From Glutamicibacter nicotianae (GTDB lineage: Bacteria; Actinomycetota; Actinomycetes; Actinomycetales; Micrococcaceae): 64,000 nucleotides of DNA. Each line of letters opens with the position of its first letter. Within the stretch, counting starts at the first letter, position 1. This document shows, piece by piece, positions 26,701-34,329 of this stretch. The position numbers were made by a program, and so were the translations under genes. The notes below the pieces were generated by a model. It worked only from the letters and a program-made list of their open reading frames with translations, was not told the DNA's origin and did no database searches. The DNA lies in contig NZ_BJNE01000010.1 in the NCBI RefSeq assembly GCF_006539525.1, positions 57,282-121,281 of the forward strand, given 5' to 3'.

Positions 26701-27228
26701 CAGTGTTGCCGAGGTGGATACAGGGATGTCCTCTGCCAGCATCTGGTCGGCGTAGGCCGCGATCTGCAGCAGCGCGCTGACCCTGGCATGGCGGGCGAGC
26801 TTGGTATCCCAGACGGCCCAGGTGCCATCCGGCTGGCGGACCAGGAAGTCGGCAAAACCAAGGAAAGCCCCGTCGAAGAAGGTGGCCTGGAAAATGACAT
26901 CGGCACCGTTGCGAAGCACATCCATGGTCGCTTCGTGGGCGGCCCGCAGGCCTGCCGGGGTCATCTGCGGACGGTCGGCGAACTGCTTGACGCCGGTCCC
27001 CGTCTGCGGGTCGTAGTCGCCGTAGGTCGCGATCAGCTCCTTGAGGACGTTCTGCTCATGGGCGTCGCCAAGCACCGCCGTGCGTTCGAGCATCTCATCC
27101 CGTGCCATATCCGGCTTGGGACGCAGGCCGAGCTTCACATCCAGCAGGTACAGGGACTGGTAATTGCAGTCAACTGAGACCGACAGGTCGCTCGCTGAGA
27201 AGATGAACTGATCATCCAGGAAGAACAC
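23773..27228 (-). CDS. TM0106-family RecB-like nuclease fused to a Dna2/UPF1-type SF1 helicase
   Basis: 1151 residues in three parts. Residues 1-240 are a Cas4/RecB-like nuclease: GFADFLV and DTKLARH supply the PD-(D/E)xK core, and Cys21 with Cys226, Cys229 and Cys232 match the iron-sulfur arrangement of AddB/Cas4. Residues 320-510 are an RNase H-like domain (IFFDFEGDP, YNEYDCLSTLRL). The C-terminal part is a 5'-3' SF1B helicase with Walker A GPPGTGKT (786-793), DEAGQ and GDPQQLPQ. Probably acts in DNA repair or nucleic-acid degradation; biological role not established. Single gene. Confidence 0.85.
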   Translation of the reverse strand: MFFLDDQFIFSASDLSVSVDCNYQSLYLLDVKLGLRPKPDMARDEMLERTAVLGDAHEQNVLKELIATYGDYDPQTGTGVKQFADRPQMTPAGLRAAHEATMDVLRNGADVIFQATFFDGAFLGFADFLVRQPDGTWAVWDTKLARHARVSALLQIAAYADQMLAEDIPVSTSATLVLGDGTHSVHRVDEVLPVFRAQRERFLAMVHKHRAKNQPVEWNSDELRLCGRCDYCEEQAQASRDLLLVAGMSMVQREKLRARGITTIDQLAGLDAEPRTALQRVTDQAKMQLGLATADGSAHGVSYRVKNAGPISSLPRPDQGDIFFDFEGDPLYQDPSDGSWGLEYLFGVVEYDTGAPVFKPFWAHSRAEERQAFLDFIAYVEERRQRYPQMKVYHYAPYEKTALRKLSQVHIAGEDEVDQWLRENLLVDLYETVRNALVVSTRSYSIKKLEPLYMGEHLRSGDVTDAGASVVAYAQYMLARDTENEDAAASILASIADYNEYDCLSTLRLRDWLLTLIDQAPGTLQDTPEPPAAGEEYEPTPEELRLQDYLAQLPHGQALSDDDRAIAMVAAATGYNRREKKQFWWEHFDRLSAPMDDWSDVRGVFIVNSAEVLEDWHKATERARTYTRVTKLQGTLAEGSLLSPGSSVFAMFDAPLPEGMAVDDSVRGGAFNATVVELGEGWITIAEKSSGKIPAYGALPCALAPDKPLATVSIDAALTEIAQQVGATVPVLPQRPGIDILRRIPPRLKTLSAPVEPELVDGQAQVYPAVVQTLKDLDNSYLAVQGPPGTGKTFVASHVIRELIDYGWKIGVVAQSHAVVENVLRKAVEAGVDPEVVAKEVKHKDPVPWTGTSKESVAEVLDAPGGALIGGTAWTLTGSKVPAGSLDLLVIDEAGQFSLANTLAVSRAARNLLLLGDPQQLPQVTQGTHPQPVDESALGWLSGGEPVLPAELGYFLAASWRMHPALCAKVSALSYDHQLFSADAAGLRVLEGTEAGVETVFVEHRGNTVSSVEEAEAIVRLVREHLGMLWSPGSGKPARPLAADDILVVAAYNAQVNLVREVLEAEGLPDVRVGTVDKFQGQEAPVVLVTMACSSAADASRGIEFLLNRNRINVAISRGQWKAVIVRSERLTDYLPSNPSTLSQLGAFMAL

Positions 27229-27305
27229 GGGGCCTGGCCCTTTCGCTGACTCGATTCTTACCTAGTCAACGTAGCACCAGACCCCGACAGATTCACTGTT
27301 CCCGT

Positions 27306-27626
27306 TTAGGAGAGCTCCTCTGCCTTCTTCTTGGAACCGCCGAGCACCAGCGAGAGCAGGGCCACGCCGGCAGTCACCGTGTTCACTGCTGGCCACGCGC
27401 CGATTTTCTTGGCCAGCGGATGGGACGCACCGAAGCCGCCGAGGTACGCGCTGGCCAGGGCCACCGCCTTGCCGGTTCCGGCGTCCTTCTTCCACAGCAG
27501 GAACGCGCCAACGCCGGCGGCACCGAGCACTACCGCGGCCAGCGGACGCTTCTTCGTGGCGCGGCCGGTAGCGTAGCCGCCCAGCAAACCGGTGGTGGCC
27601 AAGGCAGTTGAAGCGATGCGGGACAT
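27306..27626 (-). CDS. Small membrane protein of unknown function
   Basis: 106 residues from ATG 27626, chosen for the GGAGGAG site before it. Three short hydrophobic segments alternate with basic patches (ATKKRPLAAVVLGAAGVGAFLLWKK), ending GGSKKKAEELS. The protein should lie in the cytoplasmic membrane. I do not recognise a family. It stands alone upstream of a metallopeptidase gene on the other strand. Confidence 0.65.
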   Translation of the reverse strand: MSRIASTALATTGLLGGYATGRATKKRPLAAVVLGAAGVGAFLLWKKDAGTGKAVALASAYLGGFGASHPLAKKIGAWPAVNTVTAGVALLSLVLGGSKKKAEELS

Positions 27627-27784
27627 GAGACTCCTCCAAGGGATATAGCAAAGTGTTTCGCTATGCAGACTATGCCTGCCACCTGTGATGTTTCCCAGAA
27701 AGCCGGGAAATGCGCTCGCCGGACAGCCGGTAGCAGGCCGGGCTTGCAAGAATGAGTCATGTTGGATGCCACGAAGGAGCAGGA

Positions 27785-28504
27785 ATGAATCTAGATATTG
27801 CCCAGGCTTGGGACCGGCTCGCGCAGCCGGTGGACGTGGCCTTGAACCAGTGGCAGTGGCTGATCCTGGCGTTCCTGATCCTGGTCTTGGTAGTACCGCG
27901 TCCGGTATGGCGTATCACCGGGCTGTACTCCACGCTGATCCATGAGCTCGGCCATATCGTAGCGGCCTTGTTCACCGGCAGGTACGTGGCTGGCTTGCGG
28001 TTGGGCTGGGACCATTCCGGGGAAGTGCGCAGCATCGGCCGGGGCAAGTTCTCCGTCATCATTGCCGGGATCTTCGGGTACCCCGCACCCATTTGGGTTT
28101 CAGCGTTGATGCTGTGGGGGATATCTGCGGGCTATGCCGGGCGGGCCCTGGGAATCTATGCGTTGCTGTTCCTGCTGGCGCTGGTCTTCGTCCGCAATTG
28201 GCCGGCCTTTGTCGTGTGCACGATTAGCGCAGCAGTGGCATTGGGAGTGGTCTTCTTTGCGCCGGTCGATGCCTACCTGTATCTGGCATTGCTGATTGCC
28301 GGGTTCCTGCTGCTGGCGGGCTTGAAGGACTTCGTGAAGCTTCTTGCGGTGCACCTGTGGAGGCGCAAGGATATTGCCCAGTCCGATGCGTACTTGATCG
28401 CTGCGGCGACGCGAACCTTTCCTTCCTTGTGGTTATTGGCGATCGCGATTCTGGGATCCGGTGGCCTCTGGTGGGCGCTGTTAAGCTTAACGGGACTGCT
28501 ATGA
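27785..28504 (+). CDS. M50-like membrane metallopeptidase
   Basis: 239 residues from ATG 27785 (AGGAGCAGGA site). Six or so transmembrane helices; the second contains STLIHELGHIVAALFTG with the zinc-binding HExxH motif inside the membrane. This is the layout of the M50B-like family common in actinobacteria. Site-2-type proteases cut membrane-bound regulators, but for this subgroup no substrate is known. The stop lies 3 bp inside the convergent YihY gene end (28499), so the two genes overlap tail to tail. Confidence 0.8.
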   Translation: MNLDIAQAWDRLAQPVDVALNQWQWLILAFLILVLVVPRPVWRITGLYSTLIHELGHIVAALFTGRYVAGLRLGWDHSGEVRSIGRGKFSVIIAGIFGYPAPIWVSALMLWGISAGYAGRALGIYALLFLLALVFVRNWPAFVVCTISAAVALGVVFFAPVDAYLYLALLIAGFLLLAGLKDFVKLLAVHLWRRKDIAQSDAYLIAAATRTFPSLWLLAIAILGSGGLWWALLSLTGLL

Positions 28505-29665
28505 GTCCCGGCGCAAATCGCGTTTGGCTTTCATTCGGCCAGCGGTCCAGGCGGCCGCGGCAACCAGCCCCATGGGCAGCAGCTTCATCTTGCGTTTCGG
28601 ACTGGTTGACGGATCCGCTTCCATATCCTCCAGCGGGTCGCCACCGTGCTTGATCCGGATCTCCTGGGCCTGGACCAGGTCCTTGTACGAGGCCAGTTCC
28701 TGCTTCGCTATCAAAGTGTCATCGCGCAGCGGAAGCAGCACATCATCAACGGCCGGCATGCCGGTACGCAGCTGGCGGAGGCGGATGAATTCGATATCCA
28801 CCAAGGCCCCGAGGAGCAAAGCGATATTGCTGATCCAGCAAGCAAGGACCAGGATGATCACGCCGCCAATGGTTCCATAGGTGGCGGAGTAGCTGGCGAA
28901 CTGCGAAACGTAGATGCCGAAGCCGAAGACCGAGAGCCCCAGGATTACCAGAGCGGTCAGGGTGCCGGGCGAGAACCAGCGGAATTTCGTCGGCTTGACG
29001 TTGGGGGTGAAGTAGTAGAGCAAGGCCAGAACCAGCAGCAGCATGATGAGCATCAATGGCGGCTTTGCGATATTTAGCATGAGCACGAAGCTGTCGCCCA
29101 TGCCGATGATGTTGCCGATTGCCCGGGCGACGGAGCCCGAAGTCAGCAGGAGCACCAAGGTTACGACGGCAACGAGCATGATCAGCACGGTGATCAGGAA
29201 CATTTGCGGGCGGCGCTTCCACTGCGGGCGGCCTTCCGGTGCATCGTAAAGCCGGTTCAATGCGCGGCTGAATGCCGTGACATAGCCAGAGGTACTCCAC
29301 AAGGCGCCGAGTGAACCGACGAGGATTGCCCAGAATGTTCCGCTGGCCTGGGATGCCAAGCCTGCGAGCAGCTGTTCGGCGGTGTCGAGCAGCTGCTGCG
29401 AGTCGCCGCTTGCCGATTCACCGTTCGGCGCGAGACTTTGTTCCAGCAGCTCCATGATCCATTTGGTGCCGCTTTCGCTGGCACCGGCCAAGGACAGCAG
29501 CGAGATCAAGGCCAAGAGGCCGGGGAACATGGCAAGGACCATGAAGTAGGACAGAGACGCCGCTATATCCAGCCCGTCATTGCGGAAGAATTCCCGCAGG
29601 GCACGGGGATAGCAGCTCAAGGACTCCTTGAACCGTTCTTTCGTCATGCTGTTTCCCAGTGGCAT
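28499..29665 (-). CDS. YihY/BrkB-family membrane protein
   Basis: 388 residues from ATG 29665, which has GGGGAA 7 nt upstream (ATG 29647 is an alternative). After RFKESLSCYPRALREFFRNDGLDIAASLSYFMVLAMFPGLLAL comes the typical six-helix body, with SGYVTAFSRALNRLYD and GTIGGVIILVLACWISN. Members are cytoplasmic-membrane proteins of unproven function, long misnamed ribonuclease BN. A basic cytoplasmic tail (SPKRKMKLLP...KAKRDLRRDS) ends the protein. Monocistronic. Confidence 0.85.
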   Translation of the reverse strand: MPLGNSMTKERFKESLSCYPRALREFFRNDGLDIAASLSYFMVLAMFPGLLALISLLSLAGASESGTKWIMELLEQSLAPNGESASGDSQQLLDTAEQLLAGLASQASGTFWAILVGSLGALWSTSGYVTAFSRALNRLYDAPEGRPQWKRRPQMFLITVLIMLVAVVTLVLLLTSGSVARAIGNIIGMGDSFVLMLNIAKPPLMLIMLLLVLALLYYFTPNVKPTKFRWFSPGTLTALVILGLSVFGFGIYVSQFASYSATYGTIGGVIILVLACWISNIALLLGALVDIEFIRLRQLRTGMPAVDDVLLPLRDDTLIAKQELASYKDLVQAQEIRIKHGGDPLEDMEADPSTSPKRKMKLLPMGLVAAAAWTAGRMKAKRDLRRDS

Positions 29666-30293
29666 CGAGTTCCCCTGTCTGACTGATGAAATCAAACCTA
29701 CAGTTCCGGCTTCTTGAATCACATTACCTAAGGGCAATTTAGTTGACACGTTGCTGGAACTGCGTGGTGTGTTTATTGCACGCTGAGATCTTGAGGGCGT
29801 TGAGAGCCGAGGGGATCTGCCGGGGAGAAATTGCCTCGTTCCGAATGCCGTGCATGCTGCGTAGCGGATCCAGATTGTGCAGCTTCGTCGATGCGGAAAA
29901 GCAGCCTTGAAGGGTGCTGGAAACCACCCGTGAGTGGATTGCAAGCTATATCACAGTGTCCTGATAAATATCCACTTCATCCGAGTAACATTTTCGTCGC
30001 TTGATCAGGGGTTCGGAGCGATTTCGCGGCCAGATTTTAAATTTTTTTCTGACCAATTGACCTGTATTTACGGGGTTTCTGGCCGTTTCCTGAGTTGCGC
30101 GGGTGGTGGGTTGGTGCGTTATGGTCTTTCATAACGTTTCGATAACACTCGCAGTGTTATGGGGAAACAGGTACTGCCGGGACTTCCAAACCGCTCGCCA
30201 GGGCAGTATTTAATCAAAGTCGAAATGCGACGCTGAGCGGTGCACGAGGATGGTCTAGGAAGACCTGAGCGCGGGAAGAGCAACTGGAGAATC
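29666..30293. other. Long intergenic region between YihY gene and rpf
   Basis: No gene is visible in 628 bp. It includes an AT-rich stretch at 30030-30065 with a run of T, unusual for this genome, and the structured leader described at 30118-30213. The rest (29740-29990) shows neither a credible coding frame nor a clear promoter. Confidence 0.6.
30118..30213 (+). promoter_or_regulatory. Structured leader upstream of rpf
   Basis: Three consecutive hairpins: GTTATG-N6-CATAAC (30118-30135); a longer one at 30136-30167 with GTTTC/GAAAC outside and ATAACACT-CGC-AGTGTTAT inside; and ACTGCC...GGCAGT (about 30173-30210). Resuscitation-factor genes of actinobacteria often have riboswitch-controlled leaders, but I do not see the conserved bases of the cyclic di-AMP class. 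Confidence 0.4.
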
Positions 30294-31001
30294 ATGATCC
30301 AGCAGAAGACTAAGAACTTGATCCGTCGCGGTGGAGCCTCGCTGGCCGCCGTAGCAGTTGCCGGCACCGCAATCGTTGCCGCAACCGCACCAGCAAACGC
30401 CGCAAGCACCTGGGACAAGCTGGCCCAGTGCGAGTCCGGTGGCAACTGGTCGATCAACACCGGCAACGGCTACTACGGTGGCCTGCAGTTCTCGCTGTCC
30501 ACCTGGAAGGCGTTCGGCGGCTCGGGCATGCCGCACCAGGCTTCGAAGGCCGAGCAGATCCGCATTGCAACCAAGGTCCAGGCATCGCAGGGTTGGGGCG
30601 CATGGCCAGCATGTACTGCAAAGCTGGGCATCAGCGGTTCCCCTTCGGGTTCCTCGACTCCGCAGAAGCAGGCTCCTAAGCAGCAGGCCGCTCCTAAGCA
30701 GCAGGCAGCTCCTAAGCAGCAGGCAGCTCCTAAGCAGCAGGCGGCTCCGACCCAGAAGCAGGCTCCTAAGCAGCAGGCAGCTCCAAAGCACGCTGCTCCA
30801 GCTCCGAAGGCACCAGTGTTCAACATTGACGTGACCGACTCGGGCAAGGACTACACCGTCAAGTCGGGCGACACCCTGTCCAAGATTGCCGACAAGCTTG
30901 GCGTCAAGGACTGGCGTGGCCTGTTCGTCTTGAATGACGACCAGCTGTCCAACCCCGACTACATCATGGTTGGACAGACCCTGAACGTTCCAGCGAACTA
31001 A
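30294..31001 (+). CDS. rpf: Resuscitation-promoting factor with Pro/Gln/Lys repeat linker and LysM domain
   Basis: 235 residues from ATG 30294 (CTGGAGA site). A Sec signal ends APANA-AS near residue 38. The Rpf lysozyme-like domain follows, with STWDKLAQCESGGNW carrying the catalytic Glu, and GYYGGLQFSLSTWKAFGG. A linker made of repeats of KQQAAP comes next. The C-terminal LysM (YTVKSGDTLSKIADKLGV) anchors the protein to peptidoglycan. Rpf enzymes cleave peptidoglycan and restart growth of dormant cells. Monocistronic, with its own leader and terminator. Confidence 0.93.
   Translation: MIQQKTKNLIRRGGASLAAVAVAGTAIVAATAPANAASTWDKLAQCESGGNWSINTGNGYYGGLQFSLSTWKAFGGSGMPHQASKAEQIRIATKVQASQGWGAWPACTAKLGISGSPSGSSTPQKQAPKQQAAPKQQAAPKQQAAPKQQAAPTQKQAPKQQAAPKHAAPAPKAPVFNIDVTDSGKDYTVKSGDTLSKIADKLGVKDWRGLFVLNDDQLSNPDYIMVGQTLNVPAN
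30674..30786 (+). repeat. In-frame 18-bp tandem repeat in rpf
   Basis: Units of CTCCTAAGCAGCAGGCAG, four adjacent and one after a short interruption, coding for the hexapeptide APKQQA. Nearly identical at DNA level, so copy number can change by slippage and alter linker length. Confidence 0.9.
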
Positions 31002-31016
31002 TTTCGCTGAGCTCAC

Positions 31017-31056
31017 GAAAACCCGCAGCGCGTACTTCTACGCGCTGCGGGTTTTC
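31017..31056 (+). terminator. rpf terminator
   Basis: An 18-bp perfect stem (GAAAACCCGCAGCGCGTA and its complement) around a CTTC loop, with TTTTC at the 3' side. Confidence 0.92.
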
Positions 31057-31111
31057 TGTATTGAAGCGGCCGGCAGCGGAACGGTGGTCTTGCAGGTATA
31101 GGCTGAGCAGC

Positions 31112-32485
31112 ATGCTGCATTCCGAAGAAGAACGCGCGTCCATGGAGCACGTCCTGGGCTCTGGGTTCCACGAGCATCAGTTGCTTGAGACAGCAGGCAA
31201 CTGGCCCGTTTCCGGGCCCATAGCCTGGTGGGGTGGTCCTCTGGATGTGGAGCAGCTCGCGGCACGATCCGTCGGGTTGGTCTGCTCTGCACTCAATGCG
31301 CTTTCTACTCCGCCACTGCGGGTGGCATCAGCGACGGCGGACATCGCAGCTGCTTTTGCGTCCTCTGCCCACCTGCGGATCGCGGGGGAGAGTACGCAGG
31401 GTTTTGCCCCGCACTCGGGCTTCTACCGAACAGCCGATGGCTGGATCAGGACGCACGCGAATTACCCTCATCATGAGAGTGCGCTCAAATCTGCATTAGG
31501 GATGTCCTCGGGTAGCGGCATAGCCGATGCGCTGGCAGGCCTGCCGGCACATGACGCCCAGGAGCGCATCGTGGCGGCCGGCGGCGTTGCCGCGCGGGTG
31601 CGATCCCGGCAGCAGTGGCTCAGCTCCGCCGAGGGCAAGGTGGCAGGCAACGGGCACTGGGCACAGTTCAGCATGCGTCCGCTCGCTTCGGCACTGTTCT
31701 GGAAATATGATCCGCGTGCGGGATTGCCCCTTCAAGGGTTGAAAGTCCTGGATCTCACACGGGTGATCGCCGGACCCACCGCCACCAGAACCCTCGCGGC
31801 CTTCGGTGCCCAGGTCTTGCGCGTGGACGGTCCGCGGCTTCCGGAACTGCCTTGGCAACATGTCGATACCGGGTTCGGCAAGCGCAGCACGGTGCTCGAT
31901 GCGAAGAGCGCAGCGGGGCGGGCAAAGATCCATGAACTGCTGCAGGATGCCGATGCCGTCATCCTGGGCTATCGCCCCGGAGCCTTGGCCGCGGCGGGGC
32001 TTGGCCGGGATGAATTAGCCCAGCGCTATCCGCGGCTGATGATCGCTGAACTGGGTGCGTGGGGCTATTCCGGGTCCTGGGCCCAGCGGCGCGGGTTCGA
32101 CAGCGTCGTGCAAGCCGCCACCGGCATTGCGCAAGCCTATAGCGGCGACGGCAGGACTCCCGGCGCTTTGCCGGTGCAAGCCTTGGATCATGCCACCGGC
32201 TACGGGCTGGCTGCTGCAATCATTGCCCTGGCTGGCGCCCGCAGCGCCCAAGGGCGAACCGGGGCGGTGCGATTCTCCTTGGCTCGGACGGCTCATGCCC
32301 TGTTCGCCTTAGATGAAGGGCGCGAATGCCCTGCTGATTTCGGCAGTGGCGTGCAGCTGCGGCAGATGGACAGTTCTTACGGGATGCTTGAATATGTTCC
32401 ACCGCCCTTCAGCTTTGCAGGCCATGCAATGGATTATCCCCATCCGCCGGCGCCGTACGGAGAAAGCAAACCAGCCTGGAGCTAG
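31112..32485 (+). CDS. CaiB/BaiF-family CoA transferase with extra N-terminal region
   Basis: 457 residues from ATG 31112. The canonical CaiB start appears only at about residue 205 (LQGLKVLDLTRVIAGPTATRTLAAFGAQVLRVD), and the presumed catalytic Asp lies in QALDHATGYGLAAA near the end. The N-terminal 190 residues include GFYRTADGWIRTHANYPHHESAL, which resembles the small C-terminal domain of normal CaiB proteins, so the order looks permuted. Substrate unknown. The stop codon shares CTAG with the opposing PaaX gene. Confidence 0.75.
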   Translation: MLHSEEERASMEHVLGSGFHEHQLLETAGNWPVSGPIAWWGGPLDVEQLAARSVGLVCSALNALSTPPLRVASATADIAAAFASSAHLRIAGESTQGFAPHSGFYRTADGWIRTHANYPHHESALKSALGMSSGSGIADALAGLPAHDAQERIVAAGGVAARVRSRQQWLSSAEGKVAGNGHWAQFSMRPLASALFWKYDPRAGLPLQGLKVLDLTRVIAGPTATRTLAAFGAQVLRVDGPRLPELPWQHVDTGFGKRSTVLDAKSAAGRAKIHELLQDADAVILGYRPGALAAAGLGRDELAQRYPRLMIAELGAWGYSGSWAQRRGFDSVVQAATGIAQAYSGDGRTPGALPVQALDHATGYGLAAAIIALAGARSAQGRTGAVRFSLARTAHALFALDEGRECPADFGSGVQLRQMDSSYGMLEYVPPPFSFAGHAMDYPHPPAPYGESKPAWS

Positions 32486-33321
32486 GAAGCCAGCAGCGAG
32501 CGGGCGAAGTGCAGGGCCGGTTCCTTGAAAGCCGAGGACAGCGTCAAGAAGCGTTTCCGGCTGTCATCGCCAGGCCAGTGCGCGGGCAGCATGGATCCGG
32601 GCAAACCGGGGTCGAGGTAGGGGAGCGTGCGCCATGAATCGACCATTGCCACATATCCCCGATAGGCGCTGGATGGAGTGTTGTCGCTGGCATCGAGGGA
32701 ATTGGTGTTCTCCAGGAATGCCTGATGCAGCGCGGCCAGGCGCTCAAGATCCCACCACGCACTGGCGGCCTGCCGCGGCGTGCCGGGGAAGTGCGGCTGC
32801 TGCGCAGTGAACAGCGTTGCGTGCTGCCTGGCGCCCAAAGCCATGAGCACTGCCGTGGCTTCCTCGCGCAGGTACTCGGGGAAAATCCATAACCCGGATC
32901 CCAGCATGCCTCCGCCAAGCTGCAGGAAATGCTTGCGTAACTGATGGCGCACGGAGCGCAGGCTCTCCGGCAGCGAGTAGGCGACCAGGCACCAGAGATC
33001 AGCGTCCGACATCTGCCGTGGCGTGAAGATTCTCCGGGTGCCGCGCTCGAACATCTGCTGCGCCGCGCTCGGCACGCCCAAGGTGGATAGCTGCCCGGCT
33101 TCCAGCACTCCGCGGTCGATCAGCCGGGAGATGGCGGTCTGCGCCGCAGGAGCCGAAATCCCGGCGGCCTGTGCCAGCTCCACGATGCGGGTTCGCGCCA
33201 CTGGTATTTTCTCGTGCCTGATATACAGGCCGGTGATCGTCCGGATTATCGATGTCGCGCTTCCGCTTCGCGCCTCGAAATCATCGAGGCTCAGCGCGGT
33301 AAGCGAGGTGCTACTTGCCAA
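32482..33321 (-). CDS. PaaX-like transcriptional regulator
   Basis: 279 residues with the PaaX layout: an N-terminal winged helix (ARTRIVELAQAAGISAPAAQTAISRLIDRGVL), the central domain with RRIFTPRQMSDADLWCLVAYSLPESLRSVRHQLRKHF and GGGMLGSGLWIFPE, and a C-terminal LPYLDPGLPGSMLPAHWPG. PaaX proteins repress aromatic catabolism genes and are released by a CoA thioester. The gene begins with a TTG that overlaps the kynA end by 11 bp, so it is coupled to tryptophan dioxygenase and may control it. The start is uncertain since no ATG is available. Confidence 0.83.
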   Translation of the reverse strand: MASSTSLTALSLDDFEARSGSATSIIRTITGLYIRHEKIPVARTRIVELAQAAGISAPAAQTAISRLIDRGVLEAGQLSTLGVPSAAQQMFERGTRRIFTPRQMSDADLWCLVAYSLPESLRSVRHQLRKHFLQLGGGMLGSGLWIFPEYLREEATAVLMALGARQHATLFTAQQPHFPGTPRQAASAWWDLERLAALHQAFLENTNSLDASDNTPSSAYRGYVAMVDSWRTLPYLDPGLPGSMLPAHWPGDDSRKRFLTLSSAFKEPALHFARSLLAS

Positions 33322-34177
33322 TTTCGGTACGCACCGCGAACAGTTCCGGGAAGAAGGTCAGATCCAGGGCGCGCTTGAGGAAGTCGACTCCCGAAGAACC
33401 GCCGGTGCCGCGCTTGAAGCCAATGGTGCGCTGGACGACGCGCATGTGCCGGAAGCGCCATGCCTGGAAGTTGTCCTCGACATCCACCAGGTCCTCGCAG
33501 GCCTGGTAGAAGCCCCAGCGGGTGTCCTCGGACTCGTAGATGTCCTTGAATACCGGAACCAGTGCCTCCTGGAACGCCCACGGCTTGGTGACATCGCGGG
33601 ACAGCACTTCTTCGGGGATGCTGTAGCCATGGCGGGCCAAGGCGGCCAGGAAGACGTCGTAGAGGCTTGGCTCATGCAGCAACTTGGACAGCAGCTCGTG
33701 CGCCTTGGGATCTGCCTCGTGGACCTTGAGCATGCCTTCATGCTTATTGCCCAGGATGAATTCGACGGCACGGTACTGGAAGGACTGGAAGCCGGAAGAC
33801 GAGCCGAGGAAATCGCGGAACTGCGCGTACTCGCGCGGCGTGAGGGTTGCCAGCACCGACCACTGCTCGGTCAGGGTCTTCTGGATGTGCTTGACCCGGG
33901 CCAGGCATTTCAGCGCCTTGCCGAAGTCGTCGACGCCCAGCAGGCGGCGAGCCTCGATGAGCTCGTGGAGCATGAGCTTGAGCCACAGTTCGCTGGTCTG
34001 GTGCTGGATGATGAAGAGCATTTCATCGTGGTGCTCGGGAACGCTCACCGGATGCTGCGCGGACAGGATGCGGTCAAGGTCGAGGTAGCTGCCGTAGGAC
34101 ATCGTGTTCTTGAAGTCGGTGCGGACGCCTTCTTCGATTTCGCGCTGGTTCTCGGTCTGGGGCTGCGGGGTGCTCAT
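33311..34177 (-). CDS. kynA: Tryptophan 2,3-dioxygenase
   Basis: 288 residues. Family sequence is clear throughout: SYGSYLDLDRILSAQHP, HHDEMLFIIQHQTSELWLKLMLHEL with the active-site His, REYAQFRDFLGSSSGFQSFQYR, and RFRHMRVVQRTIGFKRGTGGSSGVDFL with the heme-ligand His. It opens the indole ring of L-tryptophan to N-formylkynurenine using heme iron. Kynurenine formamidase and kynureninase genes are not in the window. It is cotranscribed with a PaaX-type regulator, and a perfect palindrome lies 7 bp before its start. Confidence 0.95.
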   Translation of the reverse strand: MSTPQPQTENQREIEEGVRTDFKNTMSYGSYLDLDRILSAQHPVSVPEHHDEMLFIIQHQTSELWLKLMLHELIEARRLLGVDDFGKALKCLARVKHIQKTLTEQWSVLATLTPREYAQFRDFLGSSSGFQSFQYRAVEFILGNKHEGMLKVHEADPKAHELLSKLLHEPSLYDVFLAALARHGYSIPEEVLSRDVTKPWAFQEALVPVFKDIYESEDTRWGFYQACEDLVDVEDNFQAWRFRHMRVVQRTIGFKRGTGGSSGVDFLKRALDLTFFPELFAVRTEIGK

Positions 34178-34183
34178 ACGCTG

Positions 34184-34199
34184 ATGTTATCAATAACAT
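34184..34199 (-). promoter_or_regulatory. Operator-like palindrome before kynA
   Basis: ATGTTATCAATAACAT: 7-bp perfect arms with a 2-bp centre, 7 bp upstream of the kynA ATG and over the likely -10 region. It is suited to repression by the coupled PaaX-like protein or another regulator; the identity is an inference. Confidence 0.55.
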
Positions 34200-34329
34200 T
34201 GCGATCGTCACAATACTGAAAAAGACGACTCCCGCTACGAGCCAAAATGTTTCTCGGCAAATGGGAATACCTCGGGCGCCCCCGCCGTTGATACATGCAT
34301 ACGCATATAAATCGTGAAAGGCAGGAACC

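Noticed and set aside
24913..27177. Long plus-strand frame opposite the nuclease/helicase gene
   Set aside because: Antisense shadow; His/Arg/Gly-rich with no recognisable motif. The same applies to 44044-46683, 12906-14807, 50448-52403 and 55492-56991.
30118..30293. Cyclic di-AMP (ydaO) riboswitch before rpf
   Set aside because: Expected in this context, but the conserved GGGGAACC and GGGTGAATC type segments in the right order are not found.
30674..30786. CRISPR-like tandem repeat
   Set aside because: Units are 18 bp, contiguous, without spacers, and encode the Rpf linker in frame.
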